Assembly: GCA_035063785.1 (NCBI GenBank)
Contig: JAPSFS010000001.1
Span: forward strand, 348,636-412,635
DNA length: 64,000 nucleotides
Source: Comamonas_C sp026954015
GTDB lineage: Bacteria > Pseudomonadota > Gammaproteobacteria > Burkholderiales > Burkholderiaceae_C
Reading direction: 5' to 3'
Part shown: positions 9,447-20,386 of the stretch, in pieces
Layout: each line of letters starts with the position of its first letter
Numbering within the stretch: the stretch's first letter is position 1
The notes under the pieces: generated by a model
Database searches by the model: none
What the model saw: only the letters and a program-made list of their open reading frames with translations
Told to the model about the DNA's origin: nothing
Program-made: the position numbers and the translations under genes

Positions 9447-9596
9447 TGTGAACGAGGGTCGGTTGGCGTAACGCAGGCATGATATCCCCGGGTTCGCAAG
9501 AAACGCACGTGAAACGCACAAAGGTGTTGCGTTCTACGCTATTTTTTGAAGAGTGCGCGTGAGGCAGGCCGGCCGCGATTGGACAAACCCCGTCTG

Positions 9597-10160
9597 CTAA
9601 TAACTGCGCCCGCCCTTGTACATCGCATGCTGGCGCCGGTGCAGCGTGGCCACTTCGCCCACGCGGGCCATCGCGGCGCCGGCGTGCGCGTGGGTGATGG
9701 CCAGGCCCAGCGCGTCGGCCGCGTCGGTGCCGGGCAGGCCGGGCAGATTCAGGAGGCGGCGCACCATCTCCTGCACCTGTGACTTGGCCGCGCGCCCGTG
9801 GCCCACGACGGCCTTTTTCATCTGCAGCGCGGTGTATTCGGCCACCGGCAGGCGCGCGTGCACCAGCGCGGTGAGCGCCGCGCCGCGTGCCTGGCCGAGC
9901 AGCAGCGTCGATTGCGGGTTGACGTTGACGAACACGATTTCCACGGCCGCGCAGTCGGGCGCGTAGCGCTCGGCGACTTCGCCGATGCCGTCGAACAGCA
10001 GCTTCAGGCGCCCCGGCAGGTCGCCCAGCGCCAGATCGGCGCCGCCGCGGCGCGTGGTGCGGATGGTGCCGCTGGCGACGTAGGCCAGGCGCGTGCCCTG
10101 CGCCTCCACGACGCCGAAGCCGGTGGTCTGCAGGCCGGGGTCGATACCGAGGATGCGCAT
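9597..10160 (-). CDS. ruvC: Crossover junction endodeoxyribonuclease RuvC
   Basis: 187 residues starting MRILGIDPGLQTTGFGVV, the RNase H-fold start with the first catalytic Asp (D7). Downstream acidic residues appear in AAVEIVFVN and near the C-terminus in DAADALGLAITHAH. RuvC resolves Holliday junctions by symmetric nicking, acting with RuvAB. The length matches the family. It is the last gene of the leftward run, 3 bp after the mtgA stop. Neither ruvA nor ruvB is in view. Confidence 0.97.
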   Translation of the reverse strand: MRILGIDPGLQTTGFGVVEAQGTRLAYVASGTIRTTRRGGADLALGDLPGRLKLLFDGIGEVAERYAPDCAAVEIVFVNVNPQSTLLLGQARGAALTALVHARLPVAEYTALQMKKAVVGHGRAAKSQVQEMVRRLLNLPGLPGTDAADALGLAITHAHAGAAMARVGEVATLHRRQHAMYKGGRSY

Positions 10161-10163
10161 GGC

Positions 10164-10898
10164 CTATGGTAGTTGCGCCGCCGGCATGCGCGCGAGGATG
10201 GTGCGCGTGCGCCCCGCCAGATAGGCCGATTGCGGATTTTTCTCGAAGCGCCGGGGCGCGGGCAGCATCACCGCCAGGCGCGCGGCCTCGGGGGCGGTCA
10301 GCTCGGCGGCGCTCTTGCGGTAATAGTGCCGCGCGGCGGCCTCGGCGCCGTAGATGCCGTCGCCCCATTCCACGTTGTTCAGGTAGATCTCCAGGATGCG
10401 CTGTTTGGTCAGCAGCCGCTCGAGCGTGTAGGCGAGCACCAGCTCCTGCGCCTTGCGCACCAGCGTGCGCTCGCCCGAGAGCAGCAGGTTCTTGGCGAGC
10501 TGCTGCGTGATGGTCGAGCCGCCGCGCAGCGTGACCGCGCGCAGCGGCTTGCCCGGGTGGCGCTGCTGCGCCTGCAGCGCGCGCTCGCGCGCGGCGGCGT
10601 TGCGCTCCCAGGCCTTTTCGATCGCGTCCCACTGCACGCCGTCGTGCTGGATGAAGCCGTCGTCCTCGCTCGCGATCACCGCGCGCTTGAGCTGGCTGGA
10701 GATCTGCGCGTACGGCACCCATTGCTGGCGCCAGCGCATCGCCCCGTCCTGGCGCAGCTGCTGCCACGCGGCCGAGCGCTGGAACGTCGTGGACTGCGGG
10801 TCGATGCGCGCCATCAGCGCGATGCGCAGCACGAAGTACAGCTGCAGCGCGACGAACGCGATCAGCACCAGCGCAAGCCAGCGCAGCAGCCCCTTCAT
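10164..10898 (-). CDS. mtgA: Monofunctional biosynthetic peptidoglycan transglycosylase MtgA
   Basis: 244 residues from the ATG at 10898, which overlaps the aroE stop by 4 bp (ATGA). One N-terminal membrane helix (GLLRWLALVLIAFVALQLYF) anchors a GT51 domain. Motif 1 carries the catalytic Glu in AVIASEDDGFIQHDG. Later motifs include GGSTITQQLAKNL, RKAQELVLAYTLER, and KQRILEIYLNNVEWGDGIYG. It polymerises glycan strands from lipid II at the outer face of the inner membrane and lacks a transpeptidase domain. Confidence 0.96.
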   Translation of the reverse strand: MKGLLRWLALVLIAFVALQLYFVLRIALMARIDPQSTTFQRSAAWQQLRQDGAMRWRQQWVPYAQISSQLKRAVIASEDDGFIQHDGVQWDAIEKAWERNAAARERALQAQQRHPGKPLRAVTLRGGSTITQQLAKNLLLSGERTLVRKAQELVLAYTLERLLTKQRILEIYLNNVEWGDGIYGAEAAARHYYRKSAAELTAPEAARLAVMLPAPRRFEKNPQSAYLAGRTRTILARMPAAQLP

Positions 10899-11734
10899 GG
10901 CGCCGTCAGCAGGGTGCGCAGCTCGGCGAGCACCTGACCCGCGGGCGGGCGCACGCCGCGCCACAGGGCGAAGGAGGCGGCGGCCTGCTCCACCAGCATG
11001 CCCAGGCCGTCGCGCGCCAGCGCGCCGTGCTGCGTCGCCCAGTCGAGGAAGGCGCGCGCGGCGGGGCCGTACATCATGTCGTAGGCGAGCGCGCCGGGCC
11101 GCAGCGCGTGCGCGGGCACCGGCACAGGTGCGCCCGCGAGGCTGCTCGACGTGGCGTTGATGATGAGATCAAAATCGGCCTCCAGCGCTTGCTGGTCAAG
11201 CGCGAGCAGCTCTGTTTTATGGAGTGCAGCGCAGTCCTGGTGGCGTGCCGCGAGCTCGTGCGCCTTGCGGTGCGTGCGGTTGCACACGACGACGCGCCGC
11301 GGGCCGCGCGTGAGCAGCGGTGCGAGCACGCCCGCCGCCGCGCCGCCCGCGCCGATCAGGAGCACGTCGCGCCCGGCGAGCGGCACGCATGCGCCGTGCT
11401 CGATGTCGGCCACGAGCCCGAGGCCGTCGGTGTTGTCCGCGTGGATGCGCCCGCCTTCCAGCACCAGCGTGTTGGCGGCGCCCGCCTGCGCCACGCGCTC
11501 GCTGTGCGTGTCGGCGAGCTGCGCGGCCTGCTGCTTGAACGGCACGGTGACGTTGCAGCCGCGCCCGCCCTGCGCCGCGAACGCGCGCACCGTGTCGGCG
11601 AAACCGTCGAGCGGCACGAGCAGCGCGTCGTAGGCGATGCGCTCACCCGTCAGCGCGGCAAAGCGCGCGTGGATCCACGGCGAGCGGCTGTGCGCCACCG
11701 GGTGGCCCATCACGCAGTAGCGGTCGGCGTTCAC
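10895..11734 (-). CDS. aroE: Shikimate dehydrogenase AroE
   Basis: 279 residues; the start is a GTG at 11734 overlapping the upstream stop (GTGA). It shows YCVMGHPVAHSRSPWIH (shikimate site), GCNVTVPFKQ with the catalytic Lys, DNTDGLGL, a Rossmann GAGGAAAGV for NADP, and VCNRTHRKA. It reduces 3-dehydroshikimate to shikimate in aromatic amino acid synthesis. A stretch encoded at about 11171-11220 (KTELLALDQQALEADF) comes from a dispersed Comamonadaceae-type repeat read in frame, an unusual internal insertion just before the conserved DLIINATS. Confidence 0.97.
   Translation of the reverse strand: MNADRYCVMGHPVAHSRSPWIHARFAALTGERIAYDALLVPLDGFADTVRAFAAQGGRGCNVTVPFKQQAAQLADTHSERVAQAGAANTLVLEGGRIHADNTDGLGLVADIEHGACVPLAGRDVLLIGAGGAAAGVLAPLLTRGPRRVVVCNRTHRKAHELAARHQDCAALHKTELLALDQQALEADFDLIINATSSSLAGAPVPVPAHALRPGALAYDMMYGPAARAFLDWATQHGALARDGLGMLVEQAAASFALWRGVRPPAGQVLAELRTLLTAP
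11171..11220 (+). repeat. Dispersed ~48-bp partly palindromic repeat, copy inside aroE
   Basis: The sequence contains TCCAGCGCTTG, CTGGTCAAGCGC and GAGCAGCTCTG, matching the copies at 17620, 31865 and 40564. The inner arms (AGCGCTTG / CAAGCGC) are near-palindromic. Here the element is in frame with aroE on the opposite strand and adds about 15 codons. Confidence 0.75.
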
Positions 11735-12600
11735 CGGGGCTCCCGCAACTGGGTTTCCAGCACCTGCTCGCGCGTGAACCTGAAGCGCGCGACGACCGCC
11801 AGCTCGTCCGTCTTGGCGCGCATCTCCGCATTGAACGGGCCGAAGGGTCCGGCCGCGCGCACGATCGCCTCGGCGCGCTGGTCCAGCTGCGGGTTGCCCG
11901 AGCTGCGCACCACCTCGGTGGAGAGCACGCTGCCGTCGTGGTTCACCGTGAGGATCATCACCAGGTCGCCATAGAGCTTTCTGCCGCCCGCTTCGGGGAA
12001 GTTGCGCGTGCCCTTGTCTTCCACCTTGCGGCGCAGCTGGTCGTAGTACAGCGCGTACACCACCTCGCGCGTGGCGGGGCTGATGTAGCGCTTGCGCGGG
12101 CGGGCGTTTTGCTCGTTCACGCGTTTTTCGATTTCGGCGAGCAGCTGCACGAGCTGGCGACGGCGTTCCTGCAGCGCGCGGCCCTGTGCGCTATCGGTCG
12201 CCTCGCGCGGGTCGTCCTCGGGCATGGCCGCGAGCTGGCGGCGCACCTGCGTGAGCAGCCGCTCCTGCTCTTCGACCATCTCCTGCATCTGCTGCTCGGC
12301 CTCTTCGGCGTCTTCGCCCACGGCCGTGAGCGCCGAATAGGGCAGCGGGCTCGTGGCGCGGCCCTGCGCGGCCTCGCCCCCCCCGGCGAGCGAGGTCTGT
12401 GCGAGCGCCTGCGCCTGCTCCGGCGGCGTATCGCCCCGGGCGTTGACGAGGATCACCTCCAGCGGCAGCGCGTCGAGCACGCGCTCGAACGCCTGCGGCG
12501 CGACAAAGCGCACGGTGAGCAGCGCCGCGTGCACCGCGATCGACAGCCCCAGCGCGATCTGCAGCGTGCTGAGGCGCCTGCACGCACGCAACGCGGTCAC
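11731..12600 (-). CDS. TonB-like energy transducer / TonB C-terminal domain protein
   Basis: 289 residues from the GTG at 12600, overlapping the RNB-ribonuclease stop (GTGA). An N-terminal helix (LQIALGLSIAVHAALLTVRF) is followed by a Glu/Gln-rich, coiled-coil-like stretch (about 85-165). The C-terminal domain resembles TonB: LYGDLVMILTVNHDGSVLSTEVVRSSGNPQLDQRA and AAGPFGPF. The proline-rich span typical of classical TonB is reduced. ExbB and ExbD are not adjacent, so coupling to outer-membrane receptors is inferred. It is cotranscribed with aroE and mtgA. Confidence 0.82.
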   Translation of the reverse strand: MTALRACRRLSTLQIALGLSIAVHAALLTVRFVAPQAFERVLDALPLEVILVNARGDTPPEQAQALAQTSLAGGGEAAQGRATSPLPYSALTAVGEDAEEAEQQMQEMVEEQERLLTQVRRQLAAMPEDDPREATDSAQGRALQERRRQLVQLLAEIEKRVNEQNARPRKRYISPATREVVYALYYDQLRRKVEDKGTRNFPEAGGRKLYGDLVMILTVNHDGSVLSTEVVRSSGNPQLDQRAEAIVRAAGPFGPFNAEMRAKTDELAVVARFRFTREQVLETQLREPR

Positions 12601-14675
12601 GGCGCCGTGGGCTCCGCGGGCTCGGGTGTGCCCGCGTCGCCGTCGGTCAGATTCACCGCGATCGCAAGCGTCGCCTGCGGCGCGTCGACCTCGTCTTCGT
12701 CCACCGGACCGTCGTCGCCGGTGTCGGGCGGGTCGTCGAGCCGCGCGATCAGCGTGCCGCTCACTTCCAGCGTGATCTCGTCGATCCGGCCCAGCTGCAC
12801 GCGCGCTCGCGCGCCGCGCGCAAGCGCCTGCGCGCCCAGCACCGGCAGCACGAGCGGCAGGTGGTCGGCGCGCACCAGGAATTCGCCGCCCTGGCCTTCG
12901 CGGATCACCGTGGCGTCCAGTTCCGTGATGCCCTGCTGCTTCAGGTAGCGCAGCGTCCACCAGCGCTCCATGCTCGCCTGGTAGGCGTTGTAGGCGCCGT
13001 AGGTGGCGTCGAAGCTGCTGATGATGGCAAAGAGGCTGGCGTCCTTGGGCTTGAACGGCGCGGCCAGTGCGGCGGTGGTGCCGTGGCGCACGCAGGCGAT
13101 GATCTGCCACTGGTTCACCAGGTCGACGTAACGGCGCAGCGGCGAGGTGGCCCAGGCGTAGCAGGACACGCCGATGCCTGCGTGCGCCAGCGCGCGCAGG
13201 CCCATGCGTACCTTCACGCCGGGCGCCAGGCTCGCCTGGCTGCGGTAGATGCCGGGCACGCCGTGCTCGGCCAGCATGCGCCCCCAGGTGCTGTTGGCGA
13301 CGATCGCGGCCTCGGCCACGATGAGGTCCAGCGGCGCGCCGCGCCGGCGCACCTCGATGGACACGCGCTCGCTGCCGTCGGGCTCGTCGGCGGGGCCATC
13401 CGTGAGCCGGAAGGTGTAGTCGGGGCGGTTGAAGTTTTCGGGCTTGCCGCGCACCTGCTCGCGCCCGGCCTTGAGGTGTTTGGCCAAGCGGTACAAAAAG
13501 GTGAGCTCCTCGCGCTTGTCCAGCAAGGGCTGAGGCGTGTTTTCGCTTGAAATTTCGGGGTCGGTGATCCAGTCTTCCGTAACGATGGCGTCGAGCCGGT
13601 CGTGGCGGAAGTTGGTCGCCACCTGCACGCGCTCCAGCCGCGTCTGGCTCGCGAGCACCGCCAGCGTCGCCTCGTCGTAGGTGACGTACAGCGACACCGC
13701 CGGGTTGGCGCGTTCGGCGTCGAGCGTGTAGGCCTGCACCACGGCGGGCGGCAGCATGGTGATCTTGTGGCCCGGCAGGTAGACGGTGGACAGGCGCACG
13801 CGCGCCAGGTGGTCGAGCGCGTCGCCCGGCGTGATCGCCAGCGCCGGCGCGGCGATGTGGATGCCGAGCGTCACGCGCCCGCTGCCCAGGCCCTGCAGCG
13901 AGAGCGCGTCGTCGATCTCGGTCGTCTCGGAATCGTCGATCGAGTACGCCACGACCGGCGCGAGCGGCAGGTCGGCCGGCGCCTCGGGCGCGGCGACGGG
14001 GGCAAAGCCCGTGCCGTGCGGGAAATACTCGAACAGAAAGCGCTGCCAGTGAAACGCATACGCCGAGGCGATCGCGCCCGCGTCCTGCAAGAGCGCCAGC
14101 GGCGGCTTGTGCGTGGCGCGGCTGGCCTGCACCACGGCCTTGTACTCGGGGGCGTTCTTGTCGGGCTTGAACAGGATCTTGTAGAGCTGCTCATGGATGG
14201 CCGCCGGGCACGACCCCGCGGCCAGCGCGTCGGCCCAGGCGTCGATCTGCGCCTGCACCTGCTTTTTCTTCTCGATCGCGGCCAGCGCCTGCTGCACGAT
14301 CTCGGCCGGGGCCTTCCTGAACCGGCCCTTGCCCGCGCGGCGAAAGTAGTGCGGCGCCTCGAACAGCGCGAGCAGCATGCCCGCGAGCTCGCTCGCCGGG
14401 GCCGTGGGCGAAAAATAGTCGCGCGCAAGCTCGGCAAAGCCGAATTCGCCCTCGGGCGCGAACTCCCACGCGAGCGGCAGCTCCACCGACGCGGCCACCG
14501 CCTGCGCTTGCGCGAGCAGTTCCGCCGGCGTGGGGTGCTCGAATTTCAGCAGCAGCGCGGCGGCCTTGGCCTTGACGCGCTTGCCGCTTTCGAGCTCCAC
14601 CTGCGCGGCGCTGTCGGACTCGGAGAGGATGCGCCCGGCCTGGTACTTGCCCGCGTCTTCAAACAATACATGCAT
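12597..14675 (-). CDS. RNB-domain exoribonuclease (RNase II/R family)
   Basis: 692 residues from the ATG at 14675 (MHVLFEDAGKYQAG). The RNB signature is VAYSIDDSETTEIDDALSL, with the clustered acidic residues that bind Mg2+. Later motifs include IVANSTWGRMLAEHG and YAWATSPLRRYVDLVNQWQ, the usual arginine-rich end of the catalytic core. A weak S1-like region precedes an acidic C-terminal tail (DDPPDTGDDGPVDEDEVD). It degrades RNA 3' to 5'. It heads the run rnb-like > tonB-like > aroE > mtgA > ruvC, with 4-bp overlaps at three joints and 3 bp before ruvC. It is divergent from clpS. Confidence 0.93.
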   Translation of the reverse strand: MHVLFEDAGKYQAGRILSESDSAAQVELESGKRVKAKAAALLLKFEHPTPAELLAQAQAVAASVELPLAWEFAPEGEFGFAELARDYFSPTAPASELAGMLLALFEAPHYFRRAGKGRFRKAPAEIVQQALAAIEKKKQVQAQIDAWADALAAGSCPAAIHEQLYKILFKPDKNAPEYKAVVQASRATHKPPLALLQDAGAIASAYAFHWQRFLFEYFPHGTGFAPVAAPEAPADLPLAPVVAYSIDDSETTEIDDALSLQGLGSGRVTLGIHIAAPALAITPGDALDHLARVRLSTVYLPGHKITMLPPAVVQAYTLDAERANPAVSLYVTYDEATLAVLASQTRLERVQVATNFRHDRLDAIVTEDWITDPEISSENTPQPLLDKREELTFLYRLAKHLKAGREQVRGKPENFNRPDYTFRLTDGPADEPDGSERVSIEVRRRGAPLDLIVAEAAIVANSTWGRMLAEHGVPGIYRSQASLAPGVKVRMGLRALAHAGIGVSCYAWATSPLRRYVDLVNQWQIIACVRHGTTAALAAPFKPKDASLFAIISSFDATYGAYNAYQASMERWWTLRYLKQQGITELDATVIREGQGGEFLVRADHLPLVLPVLGAQALARGARARVQLGRIDEITLEVSGTLIARLDDPPDTGDDGPVDEDEVDAPQATLAIAVNLTDGDAGTPEPAEPTAP

Positions 14676-14789
14676 GGAGGGAATTTTCCCATGGCCGCCC
14701 CCCGCCCGGGCAGGGGGCGCGCAAGCGCTTGAAAAGAGCGGCAGCGTCGCCATCTGGACACAGATCGCGCTGCGGCGTTGATCGCTAGA

Positions 14790-15146
14790 ATGAACTTCAT
14801 GGTCACCAAGCCGCCTGCGCTCTCGCCGCGCGAACCGTCCTGGGATGACGGCGGCTCCGTCGTGGCCGAGCGGCGCACGCAAAAGCTGCAACCGCCGCAC
14901 ATGTACCAGGTGGTGATGCTCAATGACGATTTCACGCCGATGGAGTTCGTCGTCGTGGTACTGCAGGAATTTTTCAACAAGAATCGCGAAGCCGCCACAC
15001 AGATCATGCTCAAGATTCACCTGGACGGCAAAGGCGTATGCGGCGTGTACACGCGCGACATCGCCGACTCCAAGGTGGCGCAGGTCATGGACGCGGCGCA
15101 CAAGGCGGGGCACCCGTTGCAATGTCTGAGCGAGCCTGTTGAATGA
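14790..15146 (+). CDS. clpS: ATP-dependent Clp protease adaptor ClpS
   Basis: 118 residues from the ATG at 14790 (another ATG at 14799). The core MYQVVMLNDDFTPMEFVV is the ClpS N-degron-binding motif. FFNKNREAATQIMLKIHLDGKG and VCGVYTRDIADSKV complete the fold. ClpS delivers N-end-rule substrates to ClpA, the next gene, which begins 57 bp downstream. Confidence 0.97.
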   Translation: MNFMVTKPPALSPREPSWDDGGSVVAERRTQKLQPPHMYQVVMLNDDFTPMEFVVVVLQEFFNKNREAATQIMLKIHLDGKGVCGVYTRDIADSKVAQVMDAAHKAGHPLQCLSEPVE

Positions 15147-15203
15147 CAGGCCTTGCGCCCTGATCTACAGTTAGTCCCAACCGCAAGCCAAAGGAGTTCT
15201 CAC

Positions 15204-17561
<2,358 letters not shown>

Positions 17562-17586
17562 CGGGCGCATGCCCACCACCCACCCC

Positions 17587-17611
17587 AGCCCGCCTGCCCG
17601 GCGGGCTTTTT
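17587..17611 (+). terminator. Rho-independent terminator after clpA
   Basis: Perfect 8-bp stem AGCCCGCC / GGCGGGCT with a 5-nt loop, followed by a T-run. It lies 26 bp after the clpA stop. Confidence 0.88.
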
Positions 17612-17619
17612 CGTATAAA

Positions 17620-17665
17620 AAATGGCTCTAGCGCTTGACAGGCAAGCGCAACCAGCTATAAAAAT
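17620..17665 (+). repeat. Dispersed ~46-bp partly palindromic repeat, intergenic copy
   Basis: Contains CTAGCGCTTG, ACAGGCAAGCGC and CCAGCTATAAAAA. It matches the copies at 11171, 31865 and 40564 and lies between the clpA terminator and the transporter start. Confidence 0.75.
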
Positions 17666-17672
17666 TCAACCA

Positions 17673-18734
17673 ATGACCCTGATCGCAGGCTGGCGCCGCG
17701 CGCTGGCGGATTTGTCCCCGGCCAACTTCGGGCTCGTGATGGCCACGGGCATCGTGGCGCTCGCGGCCTCGATGGTCGGCTGGGCGTGGATCGCCCGCGC
17801 GCTGTTCGCGCTCAACGTGCTGCAGTACGCGGTGCTGGCGCTGCTGTATGTGCTGCGCGCGCTGCTGCACCCGCGCCGCTTCTTCGGCGACATGGGCGAC
17901 CACGCCGTCGGGCCGGGCTACTTCACCGTGGTGGCGGCCACCGGCGTGCTCGCAAGCCAGTACCTCGTGCAGGGCGGCAACGTGGCGACGGGCTGGCTGC
18001 TCTGGGGGCTCACGCTCGCGTTCTGGGTGGTGTTCACCTACGCCATCTTCTTCGCCTTCATCGTGCGCCGCGACAAGCCGCCGCTTGGGAGCGGCATCAG
18101 CGGCTCGTGGCTGCTCGCGGTGGTGGCCACGCAGGCGGTTGCCGTGGTGAGCGCGCTGCTCGTGCCCGACACCGCGCCCGCGCTGCGCCCCGCGCTCAAC
18201 CTGCTGGCGCTCGCGACCTGGCTGTGCGCCGGGGTGCTGTACCTCTGGCTCATGACGCTGATCTTCTACCGCCTCATGTTCCTGCGGCTCGCGCCCGACG
18301 AGCTCATCCCCTCGTACTGGATCAACATGGGAGCGCTGGCCATCTCCACTCTTGCGGGCGCGCTGCTCGTGCAGGAGGCCGCGCAAGCGCCGTGGCTCAC
18401 CACCATGCTGCCCTTCGTCAAGGGCTACACCCTGCTGTACTGGGCCGCGGGCACCTGGTGGATCCCGGTGCTGCTGCTGCTGGGCGTGTGGCGCCACGGC
18501 GTGCGCCGCTACCCGCTGCGCTACGAGCCGCTGTACTGGGGACTGGTCTTTCCGCTGGGCATGTACGCCGCCTGCACCTGGCAGATGGACCGTGCGTTGG
18601 ACATCGGGCTGCTCGGCGGCGTCGCGCGCACCTTCCTTGTCGCGGGGCTGCTCGCGTGGACGCTGGCGTTTGCCGGGCTGCTGCGCCGCGCGCTGGGCAC
18701 GCTGTGGGGCAGCACTGTACAGGTGGAGCGCTGA
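17673..18734 (+). CDS. TDT/SLAC1-family (TehA/Mae1-like) anion or C4-dicarboxylate transporter
   Basis: 353 residues from the ATG at 17673. About ten hydrophobic helices are visible. LSPANFGLVMATGIVALAAS near the start is the typical TDT/SLAC1 first-helix signature. FYRLMFLRLAPDELIPSYWINMGALAIS is also family-like. Members move tellurite, sulfite, nitrate/chloride or malate; the substrate here is not decidable. The start is placed just after a dispersed repeat; a TTG-type upstream extension through the repeat is unlikely. Confidence 0.85.
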   Translation: MTLIAGWRRALADLSPANFGLVMATGIVALAASMVGWAWIARALFALNVLQYAVLALLYVLRALLHPRRFFGDMGDHAVGPGYFTVVAATGVLASQYLVQGGNVATGWLLWGLTLAFWVVFTYAIFFAFIVRRDKPPLGSGISGSWLLAVVATQAVAVVSALLVPDTAPALRPALNLLALATWLCAGVLYLWLMTLIFYRLMFLRLAPDELIPSYWINMGALAISTLAGALLVQEAAQAPWLTTMLPFVKGYTLLYWAAGTWWIPVLLLLGVWRHGVRRYPLRYEPLYWGLVFPLGMYAACTWQMDRALDIGLLGGVARTFLVAGLLAWTLAFAGLLRRALGTLWGSTVQVER

Positions 18735-18943
18735 AGGCCCGTTGTCGGGGCGGCCTGCTCCCTTGATGTCCTCCGTATCCCCATGCTTTCTATGCCGGTG
18801 TGAAGCAGCACTGTTTCACTGCTTGCCTCGACAGGTCGGCAATTGATCACTGGGTTGGCGGCGTGTGGCCGATGCGGGTGGGGTGCCTTGGCCAGCAATA
18901 TGCTGAAACTGCAGGCTTTTTAGTCGCCCCTGATTTATTCACT

Positions 18944-19630
18944 TCAAGCCCAGACTGCGCTTGATGCGGCTCCAGGGACAGACCCCAACCACGTGCACAG
19001 CCTGCGCAGCCCGTTGGGCTGCATCCCCATCGCCCGAAGCAGGCACAAAAAAGCCTCTTCAAGCAAGGCCAGCCCCTTCTTGACGATCTGACGCAGCAGC
19101 CAGCGGATGTTGTAGCTTGCCGCGGCAAGCACCGCGTTGATGCCGTCGCCCATCTCCCCCTTGAGGTAGCAGCGCCCCATGCGGTGATCGCCCTTGAGGT
19201 GCCCAATGATGGGCTCAATGGCTTGGCGACGCTTGAGCAGTCTTCTTTTCTGCTCGCTGATGCGTCTGGCCTTGCCCCGGTGCACGATCTTGACGTCCGG
19301 GTTGTCTGCATCCACGCCCCGGTAGCCCAGATCAACAAAGGCCGTCATGGGCTTGCGCTCGGTGTCCTGCATCAGGATGCTGGCTTGCTCCAGTTGGTCA
19401 TGCAGCGTGTGCCCGTCGTACGGATTGCCGTGAAACGCCCGTGCTCCCACAATCAGGGTGCCCCTGAGCGTGCTGGCAATGCCCACCTTCACGCCAAACT
19501 CGTAAGGTGTCCTGGCCTTGTCCTGGCTGATACAGCTCACTTCTGGCGCATGCCAGGCGTAGAGCTTGGGCTGCCCATCGATGGCCTTGCGCTGGCCGCT
19601 TTGGCCTGCGATGCGAGCGGCCTTGTTCAA
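18944..19630 (-). pseudogene. IS5-like DDE transposase, C-terminal half (frameshifted)
   Basis: 228 codons open from 19630 (TTG) to 18944. It carries the second DDE block (MTAFVDLGYRGVDADNPD) and RRQAIEPIIGHLKGDHRMGRCYL with the catalytic Glu, both typical of IS5-type transposases. It continues the gene part at 19627-20307 in another frame, so the transposase is broken near 19630-19665. The join skips the region normally following the RRMRRA run, so a small deletion is more likely than a single-base change. Probably inactive unless the two frames are joined by frameshifting. Confidence 0.8.
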
Positions 19631-20307
19631 GGTATCGGCCAGCGCCTGATGGCGCGGCGCATGCGCCTGAACTGACGCGCATGGGCGTAGCGCGGGGCCT
19701 TGTAGCCCAGCAGCTTGCCTTCCTTGGCGAAGGTCTGCTTCAACGTAACACCAGCCTCCTTGGCAGCCTGAACCAGCTTCACTCGGGTCGTCTCCAGCAG
19801 TCGGCTGTCCGTGGGGTGGGCAATGGCCTTGTGCTGCACGGTGGAGTCCACGATCACGCGCGAGAGTTCCTGAGGCTTGATGAGCCCTTGTTCAACCGCG
19901 ACGTTGATGGTCTGCGCCAGCAGCTCTTCGACGCCTTCCTCGCCCAGCAGCAGGCGAAACTTCACCAAGATGGTGGCGTCGCAGGGCAGGCGGTGTTCAA
20001 AGTACGCCTGCCCGGAGAACAACTGCCATGTTGGCGTCTCGGCCCAGCGTGCCACGATGCCCTCGTCGGATTCGTTGAAGGCGTGCTTGAGGTACAGCAG
20101 CGAGATCATGGTGCGCAGGGGCACGCGTGGGCGCCCCGCGTTGCTGCGTGAGGCAGCGCGCACCGCCTTCTCGCCAAAGAGGTCCAGATCGGGCATGGCC
20201 ACGTCAGCGCGTGCCTTGCGCATGAACAGGTGCGCCACGCTCGCTTCTATCTGCTGCCAAGGCATGCGCGAGGCCAGCACCGCCAAGGGGTGGCGCGGGT
20301 CGATCAT
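19627..20307 (-). pseudogene. IS5-like DDE transposase, N-terminal half (frameshifted)
   Basis: 226 codons from MIDPRHPLAVLASRMPW. It has the N-terminal DUF772-type domain (RTMISLLYLKHAFNESDEGIV) and the first catalytic Asp in RVIVDSTVQHKAIAHPTDSRLL. It ends early at HARQFRRMRRAIRR and overlaps the C-terminal half by 4 bp in a different frame. The IS30 insertion lies only 29 bp upstream of this start, separating the gene from its original promoter. Confidence 0.8.
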
Positions 20308-20336
20308 CTGGTCAATGCGCGAGCGAAAAAAGTCCT

Positions 20337-20364
20337 GGCGGATTCAAATCTGAAGTGCAACACC
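20337..20364 (+). repeat. IS30 left terminal inverted repeat
   Basis: 28 bp, perfectly complementary to 21432-21459. Preceded by the target duplication CCT. Confidence 0.92.
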
Positions 20365-20386
20365 TGCAAACCTGTAAGGTCAGCAG

